NCBI GenBank assembly: GCA_946613735.1
Contig: CAMOFS010000008.1
Location: 1-14,788 of the forward strand
Direction of reading: 5' to 3'
Source of the DNA: an uncultured Lachnospiraceae bacterium
GTDB lineage: Bacteria > Bacillota_A > Clostridia > Lachnospirales > Lachnospiraceae
Length of the DNA stretch: 14,788 nucleotides
This document shows positions 1 through 7,504 of this stretch, one piece after another. Positions within the stretch are counted from its first letter, which is position 1; each line of letters begins with the position of its first letter. Position numbers and translations under genes: made by a program. The notes under the pieces were generated by a model that worked only from the letters and a program-made list of their open reading frames with translations, was not told where the DNA came from and ran no database searches.

Positions 1-830
<830 letters not shown>

Positions 831-892
831 TTAAATAAATGATAAAAAAACAAATCATAAACAGCATATAGCCATCTATGATAACCCCTAAA

Positions 893-918
893 TGTGAAAA
901 GGCCGAAGCCTTCTCACA
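893..918 (-). terminator. UUCG-capped hairpin between thrH and glpK (terminator or 5' leader stem)
   Basis: On the minus strand, TGTGAGAAGGC and GCCTTTTCACA pair over 11 bp around a TTCG tetraloop closed by C-G. One pair is G-U on the minus strand but A-C on the plus strand, so the structure is designed for minus-strand RNA. It follows the thrH stop by about 50 bases. Only TTTA follows the stem, which is weak for intrinsic termination. If the promoter at 928-956 is real, the hairpin starts within a few bases of the glpK transcript 5' end and could act as a stabilising leader stem instead. Confidence 0.6.
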
Positions 919-927
919 TCCTTATGT

Positions 928-956
928 ATTGTACTTCATACCATTATAAAATGCAA
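928..956 (-). promoter_or_regulatory. Candidate sigma-A promoter for glpK
   Basis: Minus-strand TTGCAT (951-956) and TACAAT (928-933) are separated by 17 bases. This is a near-consensus housekeeping arrangement about 110 bases upstream of the glpK ATG. The predicted transcription start is near 921-922. A 13-base palindrome abuts the -35 box on its upstream side (957-969). Confidence 0.5.
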
Positions 957-969
957 TGACAATTTGTCA
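957..969. promoter_or_regulatory. Perfect 13-base palindrome, possible operator
   Basis: TGACAATTTGTCA is a perfect 6+1+6 inverted repeat. It directly abuts the proposed -35 box of the glpK promoter and overlaps the thrH stop codon. Position and symmetry suit a dimeric regulator site, but no regulator is identified. Confidence 0.3.
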
Positions 970-1569
970 CAGAGCCGCCACTATAGCCTCGTAAAACTCA
1001 TCAAAACCCTCGAAGGCGGGATACTGAGGATAGTCCTTTTTAATAGCCTCTGTAGTCCTGAATAAAAAGCCTGCGCGGCTGGCCTCGATCATGGCCAGAT
1101 CGTTGAAGCTGTCACCTGCCGCTATGGTTGTAAAACCACAGGACTGGAGAGCCTTTACCGTGGTAAGCTTGCTCTTTTGGCAACGCATCCTGTAATCCGT
1201 GATAGTGCCGTCTTCATCAACAATAAGCTCATTGCAAAACAGGGTCGGCCAGTCCAGCTTTTCCATAAGGGGCTTGGCAAACTGTTCAAAGGTGTCACTA
1301 AGGATCAGGACATTGGTTTTGGCACGAAGCTTATCCAAAAACTCCTTGGCTCCCGGCAGTGGATCAATGCCTGCAATAGTCTCCTGTATCTGCTTAAGTC
1401 CCAGTCCGCGCTCCCGTAAGATGTCAAGGCGAAACTTCATAAGCTTGTCATAATCCGGCTCATCCCTGGTGGTCCTTTTAAGCTCCGGTACACCCACTGC
1501 CTCCGAAAAGGCTATCCATATCTCGGGGACCAGTACCCCTTCCATGTCCAAACATACTACTGTCTGCAT
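967..1569 (-). CDS. thrH: ThrH-type HAD phosphatase (phosphoserine phosphatase / homoserine phosphotransferase)
   Basis: This 200-residue HAD-superfamily enzyme matches ThrH, which hydrolyses phosphoserine and can transfer the phosphate to homoserine (known from Pseudomonas ThrH). Motif I is CLDMEGVLVPEIW near the N-terminus, with nucleophile Asp8 and Glu10. This D-x-E form, followed by GVLVPEIW, is the ThrH hallmark, in place of the usual D-x-D. Motif II is LSDTF near 90-94 and motif IV is AGDSFND at 151-157. The start at 1569 is chosen because motif I should lie right at the N-terminus and GAGGT (1574-1578) gives a ribosome binding site; a start at 1599 would add ten unrelated residues. It begins 7 bases after the YuiD-like gene and is the last gene of the operon. 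The in vivo substrate is inferred only from the family. Confidence 0.88.
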   Translation of the reverse strand: MQTVVCLDMEGVLVPEIWIAFSEAVGVPELKRTTRDEPDYDKLMKFRLDILRERGLGLKQIQETIAGIDPLPGAKEFLDKLRAKTNVLILSDTFEQFAKPLMEKLDWPTLFCNELIVDEDGTITDYRMRCQKSKLTTVKALQSCGFTTIAAGDSFNDLAMIEASRAGFLFRTTEAIKKDYPQYPAFEGFDEFYEAIVAAL

Positions 1570-1576
1570 ACTTACC

Positions 1577-2029
1577 TCACAATAATACAAAAATAACAAT
1601 ATCTACAACAATGCCGAGAACAAACCCGCCAATGACCTGAAGTGGTGTGTGACCCACAAACTCCTTCAGCTTTTCCTCAGGGGTCATATCTTCGGTATAA
1701 ACCAGCTTGATCATATCATTAATGACCTTGGCCTGCTTACCGGTCTCCAGCCTCACGCCCATGGCATCATGCATCACTATAAAGGCCAGCATGATAGCCA
1801 CTGCAAAAACTGGAGTGTCAAAGCCGGCCGTGAAGCCGGTAGCCACGGCAATGGCTGTCACAGTGGCAGAATGCGCACTGGGCATACCACCATCTCCCAA
1901 AAGTCTCTTAAAATCAAGTGTTTTGTTGATAACGGCATATGTGATGGTCTTTAATACCTGAGCCGAAGCCCACGCAAATACACCTGCCCATAATATCCTG
2001 TTAGAAATAAACTGATCTATATAATCCAT
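1577..2029 (-). CDS. YuiD/DUF212 family membrane protein (divergent PAP2)
   Basis: A 150-residue integral membrane protein of the DUF212 family (B. subtilis YuiD type), distantly related to PAP2/vanadium haloperoxidase phosphatases. Visible family motifs are GDGGMPSAHSATVTA near 45-59, MHDAMGVRLETGKQA at 86-100 and GHTPLQVIGGFVLG at 126-139. Hydrophobic segments lie near 12-34, 55-87 and 130-150. The conserved SAHS and HDA-x-GVR residues resemble PAP2 catalytic motifs, so a lipid-phosphate phosphatase role is possible but unproven. The start at 2029 is preferred over one at 2074: it follows the channel stop by 4 bases, has AAAAGGTG (2037-2044) upstream, and removes a 15-residue stretch that overlaps the channel gene. 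It is co-transcribed with thrH downstream. Confidence 0.88.
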   Translation of the reverse strand: MDYIDQFISNRILWAGVFAWASAQVLKTITYAVINKTLDFKRLLGDGGMPSAHSATVTAIAVATGFTAGFDTPVFAVAIMLAFIVMHDAMGVRLETGKQAKVINDMIKLVYTEDMTPEEKLKEFVGHTPLQVIGGFVLGIVVDIVIFVLL

Positions 2030-2033
2030 AAGC

Positions 2034-3227
2034 CTACACCTTTTGCATACGACGTTCGCAAACCGAAACCACATCCCCAGGCATGAAAACCGTGGATCCC
2101 TTTGGGATCATAGCCTTGCCATGCCTGATGACAGACACCACAACCATATCCTCCGGAATCTGTAGATTCCATAGATACTCACCATTCCAGGGGTGAGCGT
2201 CATCTATCATAAATTCCCTGGCCCTGATGCCGTGCTCATTTTTATACGCCAGACATCCCATGATAAGCTCATCCTTTGGCTTGATCTGCGTGTTGCCCCT
2301 GGGGACAACTACGTTGGTCCCCCTGATCAGGGATACTATCATTATCTCCGGCGGTATACTAAGCTCCGAGATACGCTTCCATGCATAGGGATGGGAATCA
2401 CCTATACAAAACGAGAAAAACTGTAGATCGTTGCCCTGGGATACATCATCCAGGGGCTTCATCTTAGTGTACTGCTCCACAAATCCGGCAGAAATGATAC
2501 CTGTAGGGATGGCCACCAGCCCGACTCCGAGAAATGAGAGGATGATAGCTGCTATCCTTCCCAGCGTAGTGATCGGATAGATATCTCCATATCCCACAGT
2601 AAGAAGGGTGGACACCGACCACCAAAGGCCGGAAAAGGCATTTTTAAAAACCTCCGGCTGGGCTTCGTGCTCAAGTCCATACATAAGAAGTGACGCCGCC
2701 AGCATCATGGTAAGGACTATTGCCACAGAAGATGCTATCTGCTTTCTTTTTGCCCTAAGTACATCTATTACGATATTGAAGGCATCATTACTGGAGTTGA
2801 TCTTGAAAAGCCTGAATATCCTGAATATCCGAAGTATCCTGAAGGCCACCATACCCCAGGGTAGCATTTCGATGAAATAGGGAAGGATGGACAAAAGATC
2901 CACCAGGCCGAAAAAGGAGGTAACGTACATTACCCTTGCCTTTCCCATACTTTTGCCGGGATACAGATAGTCCGCAGTCCATACCCTTAACGCATACTCT
3001 ACTATGAAAATGCCGACCGTGATATATTCGATCAGATCCAGACATCTGTCAATATTATCAGGGATGGTAAATGTCCCGGCAAAAAGGCAGATAATATTGA
3101 TGATGATGGATGAAGCGATAACATAATCGGCCACACGGCTGGGTATGTCATCCCGGCTACCGATCTGGATTATGTCAAATATTCTTTTCCGTAGGTCAGG
3201 CTCTTTTTTCACCATAGCATCGGTCAT
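2034..3227 (-). CDS. Six-TM voltage-gated-like potassium channel with two TrkA-C-like modules
   Basis: This 397-residue channel subunit should form a tetrameric K+ pore in the membrane. Transmembrane segments S1 to S6 lie near 34-52, 66-85, 100-118, 130-143, 164-184 and 222-246. S4 carries Arg at every third position (RILRIFRIFRLFK, 130-142); its DNA contains a tandem 9-base repeat at 2812-2829. The selectivity filter TVGYGD is at 210-215. The cytoplasmic tail has two similar modules, about 278-326 and 343-391, each with a HPxxW/HPW start, an I-P-E/P-x-M-V-S-I/L-I-R strand and P-x-G-x-T, resembling TrkA-C (RCK-C) domains. No Rossmann-type RCK-N glycine motif is seen between S6 and these modules. 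The ATG at 3225-3227 shares one base with the pgi stop (TGATG), which implies translational coupling. Ligand control of gating is inferred. Confidence 0.9.
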   Translation of the reverse strand: MTDAMVKKEPDLRKRIFDIIQIGSRDDIPSRVADYVIASSIIINIICLFAGTFTIPDNIDRCLDLIEYITVGIFIVEYALRVWTADYLYPGKSMGKARVMYVTSFFGLVDLLSILPYFIEMLPWGMVAFRILRIFRIFRLFKINSSNDAFNIVIDVLRAKRKQIASSVAIVLTMMLAASLLMYGLEHEAQPEVFKNAFSGLWWSVSTLLTVGYGDIYPITTLGRIAAIILSFLGVGLVAIPTGIISAGFVEQYTKMKPLDDVSQGNDLQFFSFCIGDSHPYAWKRISELSIPPEIMIVSLIRGTNVVVPRGNTQIKPKDELIMGCLAYKNEHGIRAREFMIDDAHPWNGEYLWNLQIPEDMVVVSVIRHGKAMIPKGSTVFMPGDVVSVCERRMQKV

Positions 3228-4807
3228 CAGATCTCAAAGATCCTGGCATACTCCGAAAGAGCTCCCTCTGTATCATGAGCAAGCACTCTCTTTGCAAGAA
3301 CCTTACCCAGCTGTACTCCCTCCTGGTCAAAGCTGTTGACATTCCAGATAAAGCCCTGGAACATAACCTTGTTTTCAAAATGGGAAAGCAGTGCGCCAAG
3401 TGACGCGGGTGTAAGCTCCTTGCCTATGATGATACTTGAAGGCCTGCCTCCCTTGAACTGCTTGTTGGGATTCTCGTCATCCTTGCCGCAGGCAAAGGCA
3501 ACGATCTGGGCTGCCACATTGGCACACAGCTTCTTTTGACTGGTAGAGCCCTCTATGACCACATCATTATCAAACTGGCTGTTGACAAAGCCTACAAACT
3601 GGAGCGGAATGATATCCGTTCCCTGGTGTAAAAGCTGGTAGAAGGAATGCTGGCCGTTGGTGCCTGGCTCGCCGAAGATGATGGGACCGGTCACATAATC
3701 GATTGGCTCACCAAAGCGGTTTACCGACTTTCCGTTGGACTCCATATCCAGCTGCTGCAGATGGGCGGGGAATCTGGAAAGTGCCTGTGAATAGGGTAAT
3801 ACTGCAGTAGCAGGATATCCTAAAACATTTCTCTCATAGAATCCGATGAGTGCATCAAGCATGGCAGGATTCTTCATGGGATCCCTTTCTGTTGCAGTGC
3901 GATCTGCCTCTGCAGCACCGTCCAAAAAGTCGGCAAAAACCTGGGGACCGAAGGCAAGCGAAAGAACTGCTCCGCCCACTCCCGATGTGGATGAATACCG
4001 GCCTCCGATATAATCATCCATGAAAAATGCCTCCAGATAGTCATCACTTTTTGCAAGGGGTGAGGTCTCTGAGGTAACTGCTATCATATGCCTGGCCGGA
4101 TCAAGCCCTGCATTCTTAAGTGCATTCATCACGAAGGACTGGTTGGTAAGGGTCTCTAGGGTGGTGCCTGATTTGGAAACAAGGATGAAAAGGGAATGCT
4201 CCACGTCGATCTGCTCTAAAACAGCCGTAGCATCATCCGGATCCACGTTGCTTATAAACTTGGCCTCCATCAAAAAACTGTCATTTTTACGCGCCCATCC
4301 CTCCAGCGCCAGATACATGGCCCTGGGTCCGAGATCAGAACCGCCGATACCGATCTGAACCACGGTGGTAAACTTCTCACCCTTGGCATTGGCAATCTGA
4401 CCGCTGTGTACCTTGTCGGCAAAATCGGCTATCCTCTTCTGCTCGCTTTTATAAAACTCCCTCTTATTGACTCCGTCTGCCATAACGTCCCTGCCAAGCT
4501 GGCCACGGGTGAGCTGGTGAAGGACCAGACGCTTTTCACCTGTATTGATAACCTCACCGTTATAGAGCTCGGCGAACTTATCGGAAAGCTCTGCCTCAAC
4601 AGCAAGATCGCAAAGCTTATTTAAGATATCGTCGTCCACAGCCTTAGCTGCGTAGTTATATGACATGCCTGCTGCCATAGGTACAGTATACTTTTTAACG
4701 CGGTCTGCTCCGCCTGCCCCTGCCATAACCTCGGGCAGGTTAACCTTTTTTACGTTTGAAAGCTCCTTAAAAGAAGCCAGAGTGTCCAGATTTTTCCAAT
4801 TTGCCAT
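3227..4807 (-). CDS. pgi: Glucose-6-phosphate isomerase
   Basis: Interconverts glucose-6-phosphate and fructose-6-phosphate in glycolysis, in the cytoplasm. The 526 residues match the longer PGI type (close to the E. coli enzyme) rather than the shorter Bacillus type of about 450. Sugar-phosphate-binding SKSGTT is at 211-216, IGGSDLG at 154-160, and signature 1 DYIGGRYSSTSGVG at 265-278. The catalytic Glu380 lies in GEPGTNGQH with His387, and signature 2 ends in SFDQEGVQLGK with the catalytic Lys502. In signature 2 the usual GVE reads GVQ. The start is fixed by a near-perfect AGGAGGT (4813-4819), which overlaps the stop of the HIT gene. The gene sits between the HIT gene and the potassium channel in one operon. 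Confidence 0.97.
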   Translation of the reverse strand: MANWKNLDTLASFKELSNVKKVNLPEVMAGAGGADRVKKYTVPMAAGMSYNYAAKAVDDDILNKLCDLAVEAELSDKFAELYNGEVINTGEKRLVLHQLTRGQLGRDVMADGVNKREFYKSEQKRIADFADKVHSGQIANAKGEKFTTVVQIGIGGSDLGPRAMYLALEGWARKNDSFLMEAKFISNVDPDDATAVLEQIDVEHSLFILVSKSGTTLETLTNQSFVMNALKNAGLDPARHMIAVTSETSPLAKSDDYLEAFFMDDYIGGRYSSTSGVGGAVLSLAFGPQVFADFLDGAAEADRTATERDPMKNPAMLDALIGFYERNVLGYPATAVLPYSQALSRFPAHLQQLDMESNGKSVNRFGEPIDYVTGPIIFGEPGTNGQHSFYQLLHQGTDIIPLQFVGFVNSQFDNDVVIEGSTSQKKLCANVAAQIVAFACGKDDENPNKQFKGGRPSSIIIGKELTPASLGALLSHFENKVMFQGFIWNVNSFDQEGVQLGKVLAKRVLAHDTEGALSEYARIFEI

Positions 4808-4817
4808 ATCTTACCTC

Positions 4818-5228
4818 CTATATTGAAAGTTCATCTCTGATGGCTGCCATCTCTTCGTCCGTAAATTTAACATGGGACCATGTAAGGATGCTTTCACCAT
4901 CTGAGTATCTGGGAACCAGGTGCACATGGAGATGGAATACCGTCTGACCGGCTGCCTCTCCGTTGTTCTGTAAAATGTTAAAGCCGTCACAACCAAGCTT
5001 TTGGGTCATATGCGTCGCCAGCTTTTTAGCCAGAGGCATAATCTTTGACGCCACCTCATCCGACACCTCATAGATGTTGTCGAAATGTTCCTTGGGAATG
5101 ATAAGGGCATGACCCTTGGTAGCGGGATCCGCATCCAGGATCACCTTGAAGTCATCATCCTCATAGATGCTATTGGTGGGGATCACCCCGTTTGCAAGCT
5201 TGCAAAAAATGCAATCGTCCTTTTTCAT
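4818..5228 (-). CDS. HIT family nucleotide-binding hydrolase
   Basis: A 136-residue histidine-triad protein of the HinT/Hit branch, expected to hydrolyse nucleoside phosphoramidates or related adenylylated nucleotides in the cytoplasm. The triad HLHVHLVPRY is at 99-108, with His99, His101 and His103. CIFC near the N-terminus (Cys6, Cys9) together with His48 and His99 fits the zinc site of the Bacillus Hit type. ALIIPKEHFDNIYE (41-54) and NNGEAAGQTVFH (88-99) are typical family blocks. AAAAGGAGG sits just upstream of the ATG. It is the second gene of the operon and its stop overlaps the pgi ribosome binding site. The physiological substrate cannot be read from the sequence. Confidence 0.95.
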   Translation of the reverse strand: MKKDDCIFCKLANGVIPTNSIYEDDDFKVILDADPATKGHALIIPKEHFDNIYEVSDEVASKIMPLAKKLATHMTQKLGCDGFNILQNNGEAAGQTVFHLHVHLVPRYSDGESILTWSHVKFTDEEMAAIRDELSI

Positions 5229-5248
5229 ATTATCCTCCTTTTCAGGTG

Positions 5249-5269
5249 CTTAAAATGATCTCATTTAAG
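5249..5269. repeat. Imperfect 21-base palindrome after the flavodoxin-SCP2 gene
   Basis: CTTAAAATGA and TCATTTAAG flank two bases, giving near-dyad symmetry with one bulged A, between the stop of the flavodoxin-SCP2 gene and the ribosome binding site of the HIT gene. There is no T-run after it, so it is not an intrinsic terminator. It could be a processing or binding site, or chance in AT-rich spacer. Confidence 0.25.
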
Positions 5270-6265
5270 TCAGTCCATGAACGGAATGGCGTCGTCTAAC
5301 ATACGCAGTACCTTGATGGGACCCCTGGCTGAAAGATCCCCCATGGTAAATGCCTTCTGGAAGGTAGATCTGCCGGCTATGATCTCATCCATCACTTCCG
5401 GAGTCAGTCTGACCTCCACGTCCACATCCGGAACCTCTCCGTAATGGCAGATGATCTCGTCATTGTCTATACCGAGATATAGGGGCTTGGCCATACCGTC
5501 TATAACAAACTGGTAGCTCACCTTCATCATCTCCTGGGGAACGAAGTGGGACTTAAAGCCCTCTACATAATCGGTAGCGGCATCCGCTCCGGAGCTGCCG
5601 AGCATGTTCCTGTAAATGGATGAAAGCTCGATAACATCCTGCTTTTGCTTTTGCACGTAGGTATCGTCTGCCAGATTTCTGGAAAGCTGCTCACTCTCCT
5701 GGGGGGAGAGCTTGATGCTCTCGCTGATCATGATAGTACGTGTAATGGCCTGGTTACTGGCCGGAAGGGAAGTAGCCTTCTGAGATATGGTCCGATATAG
5801 GTTTTCTGCCTTTTTTTCTATGATATGTAAAAAGTCATTGTCAGATTCAAAGGCTGTTCGATCCTCCACATATCCACAGAGTCCGCTGCACAGCTGACCG
5901 CCCAGTATCTCCCAGGCATTCTCTAAGGTCATCATGCCCTCACGCTCCCCATAGGTTTTGGATATCACCACGGGCTGCATATATATGTCCGCTATACGGC
6001 TCTTGTCACCGTAGAGCCAGCATGCGTCCAAAAACTGTGTCATGTAACCACCTATACCCATCCACTCCACGGTTGTAGCAAGGATGATCCCGTCCGGCTC
6101 CTTAAGGGTCTCAGGAAGGGTGGTTATCTCATTTTTGTACTCATAGAGGTTGTAGGTGGTCACATCCACCCGAAGCTCCAAAAGAACAGCCTCCATTTTT
6201 TTAAGCACGTAGATGGTGGGGTCGTCCAATACTCCTCTGCCACCATAGTATATGTTGATCTTCAT
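5270..6265 (-). CDS. Flavodoxin-like NAD(P)H oxidoreductase fused to an SCP2 sterol-carrier-like domain
   Basis: A 331-residue two-domain protein, first in its operon. Residues 1-160 resemble the flavodoxin-like/NADPH-dependent FMN reductase fold: an opening KINIYYGGRG strand, then DGIILATTVEWMGIGGYMTQFLDAC (58-82), the position of the second flavin-binding loop in this fold, then PVVISKTYGEREG. Residues 160-235 are a charged helical linker. Residues 240-331 match an SCP2-type lipid-binding domain: YQFVIDGMAKPLYLGI, then DVEVRLTPEVMDEIIAG, then a FQKAFTMGDLSARGPIKVLR block. No signal peptide or membrane segment is seen, so it is cytoplasmic. The start at 6265 is preferred to 6322 because AGGAGAT (6271-6277) lies at ideal distance and the promoter -10 box would fall inside the longer frame. 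Redox action on a bound lipophilic substrate is inference. Confidence 0.8.
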   Translation of the reverse strand: MKINIYYGGRGVLDDPTIYVLKKMEAVLLELRVDVTTYNLYEYKNEITTLPETLKEPDGIILATTVEWMGIGGYMTQFLDACWLYGDKSRIADIYMQPVVISKTYGEREGMMTLENAWEILGGQLCSGLCGYVEDRTAFESDNDFLHIIEKKAENLYRTISQKATSLPASNQAITRTIMISESIKLSPQESEQLSRNLADDTYVQKQKQDVIELSSIYRNMLGSSGADAATDYVEGFKSHFVPQEMMKVSYQFVIDGMAKPLYLGIDNDEIICHYGEVPDVDVEVRLTPEVMDEIIAGRSTFQKAFTMGDLSARGPIKVLRMLDDAIPFMD

Positions 6266-6293
6266 GCTGTATCTCCTATCAAAAACCATTGAT

Positions 6294-6322
6294 ATTATAG
6301 TTGATATATGGCCTTGTAGCAA
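6294..6322 (-). promoter_or_regulatory. Sigma-A promoter of the flavodoxin-SCP2 to thrH operon
   Basis: Minus-strand TTGCTA (6317-6322) and a perfect TATAAT (6294-6299) are separated by 17 bases. It lies immediately downstream of the murG terminator and about 30 bases upstream of the ATG at 6265, so it should drive the six-gene operon from here to thrH. Confidence 0.65.
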
Positions 6323-6361
6323 GAAAAAAAGAGATCATCCCCGCAGTAGAGGGATGATCCC
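6321..6361 (-). terminator. Rho-independent terminator after murG
   Basis: On the minus strand, GATCATCCC (6351-6359) pairs perfectly with GGGATGATC (6333-6341) around a nine-base loop. The stem is followed by TC and seven T residues (6324-6330). It starts about ten bases after the murG stop codon, and the next promoter begins just beyond it. Confidence 0.9.
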
Positions 6362-6369
6362 TGCTATGA

Positions 6370-7431
6370 TCAGCTGATGGCATCTATAAGGTCGCAAACC
6401 GCCTTAACACCATCCATCTGGCCGCTTTCGCTCATGGCTTTTTTGTACTTTTCTCTGTCCTTATAGACATGTCTAACTGCAGCGCAGAGTGTATCCTCGG
6501 TGATACCCTCCTCCTCCATTACATAGGAGAAACCCTGTGCCTCAAATGACCTGGCGTTGAGGATCTGGTCGCCCCTGCTGGCATTGAGTCCCAAAGGGAT
6601 GAGGATGTTGGGCTTATGTAAAGCCAAAAGCTCACATATGGCGTTGGCTCCGGCACGGGATATCACCACATCTGCCGCAGCAAAAAGATCCGGCAGTTCC
6701 TTTGAAATATATTCGTATTGTACATATCCCTTTCTGCCCGTAAGGGAATCCGAAAGATTGCCCTTGCCGCAGAGATGGATAATAGAAAACTCATCCAAAA
6801 GCTCGTCCAGGGAATTCCTGACCGCATTGTTCACAAAGACGGATCCCTGTGACCCGCCTATTATAAGTAGGATAGGCTTATCGTCCCTTAGTCCGGTAAA
6901 CTCTAAAGCTTTGTTTTTGTCTCCCTCCAAAAGCTCCTGTCTAATTGGAGTGCCTGTAAGAACCGCCTTGTCTGCCGGGAGGTTCTTAAGGGTCTCCGGG
7001 AAATTACAGCATACCTTTGAAGCTCCGCGCATAGCTATCCTGTTGGCAAGTCCGGGTGTCATATCTGACTCGTGTATAATAGCCGGAACGTGAAGCCTTT
7101 TTGCTGCCAGTACCACCGGCACAGACACAAAGCCTCCCTTTGAAAATATAACATCAGGCCTCTCCTTTTTAAGTATCCTTTTAGCCTGAAAATAACCGTG
7201 GATCACACGAAACGGATCAGAAAAGTTTTTGATGTCAAAATATCTCCGAAGCTTTCCGGAGGCTATCCCGGCATAGGGTATGCCGCAATCCTCTATAAGG
7301 CCCTTTTCCATACCCGCATAGGAACCGATATATGATATCTCATAGCCCCTTCTTTTAAGCTCGGGCATAAGAGCTATATTGGGGGTCACGTGTCCTGCAG
7401 TACCGCCGCCTGTTAAAATGATCTTTTTCAT
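6370..7431 (-). CDS. murG: MurG, UDP-GlcNAc transferase making lipid II
   Basis: Transfers GlcNAc from UDP-GlcNAc to lipid I at the inner membrane face, the last cytoplasmic step of peptidoglycan precursor synthesis. The 353 residues match family length. N-domain: [15 protein letters not shown] (7-21), SKGGFVSVP (97-105) and [11 protein letters not shown] (120-130), where proteobacterial MurG has HEQN. C-domain: IGGSQGS (191-197) and the UDP-GlcNAc site [14 protein letters not shown] (258-271) with Glu267, then the GDQ motif (Gln289). AAAGGA upstream of the ATG is the ribosome binding site. It is flanked by its own promoter and terminator, so it is probably monocistronic, apart from read-through from the Tad operon. 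No other dcw cluster gene (mraY, murD, ftsW, ftsQ) is adjacent. Confidence 0.96.
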   Translation of the reverse strand: MKKIILTGGGTAGHVTPNIALMPELKRRGYEISYIGSYAGMEKGLIEDCGIPYAGIASGKLRRYFDIKNFSDPFRVIHGYFQAKRILKKERPDVIFSKGGFVSVPVVLAAKRLHVPAIIHESDMTPGLANRIAMRGASKVCCNFPETLKNLPADKAVLTGTPIRQELLEGDKNKALEFTGLRDDKPILLIIGGSQGSVFVNNAVRNSLDELLDEFSIIHLCGKGNLSDSLTGRKGYVQYEYISKELPDLFAAADVVISRAGANAICELLALHKPNILIPLGLNASRGDQILNARSFEAQGFSYVMEEEGITEDTLCAAVRHVYKDREKYKKAMSESGQMDGVKAVCDLIDAIS

Positions 7432-7469
7432 ACTGATGTCCTTTTCTTTCTATATCAGTTACATCAGAC

Positions 7470-7478
7470 ATTTTAACA
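7470..7478 (-). promoter_or_regulatory. Extended -10 promoter element upstream of murG
   Basis: Minus-strand TGTTAAAAT contains a TAAAAT -10 box (7470-7475) preceded by the TGn extended -10 motif. No convincing -35 box is seen 17 bases upstream. The start would fall near 7463, about 30 bases before the murG ATG. An inverted repeat, CTGATGT/ACATCAG (7461-7467 and 7433-7439), brackets the ribosome binding site. Confidence 0.45.
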
Positions 7479-7504
7479 TATATCTATAGGTTTTTGGTGT
7501 TTTT

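Noticed and set aside
2812..2829. Tandem 9-base repeat as a mobile or regulatory repeat
   Set aside because: It encodes the repeated Arg-Ile-Phe pattern of the S4 voltage-sensor helix and is explained by the protein.
6557..7093. 178-codon plus-strand open frame opposite murG
   Set aside because: It is fully antisense to a certain murG, has no recognisable domain and no ribosome binding site that stands out. It is a shadow of murG codon use.
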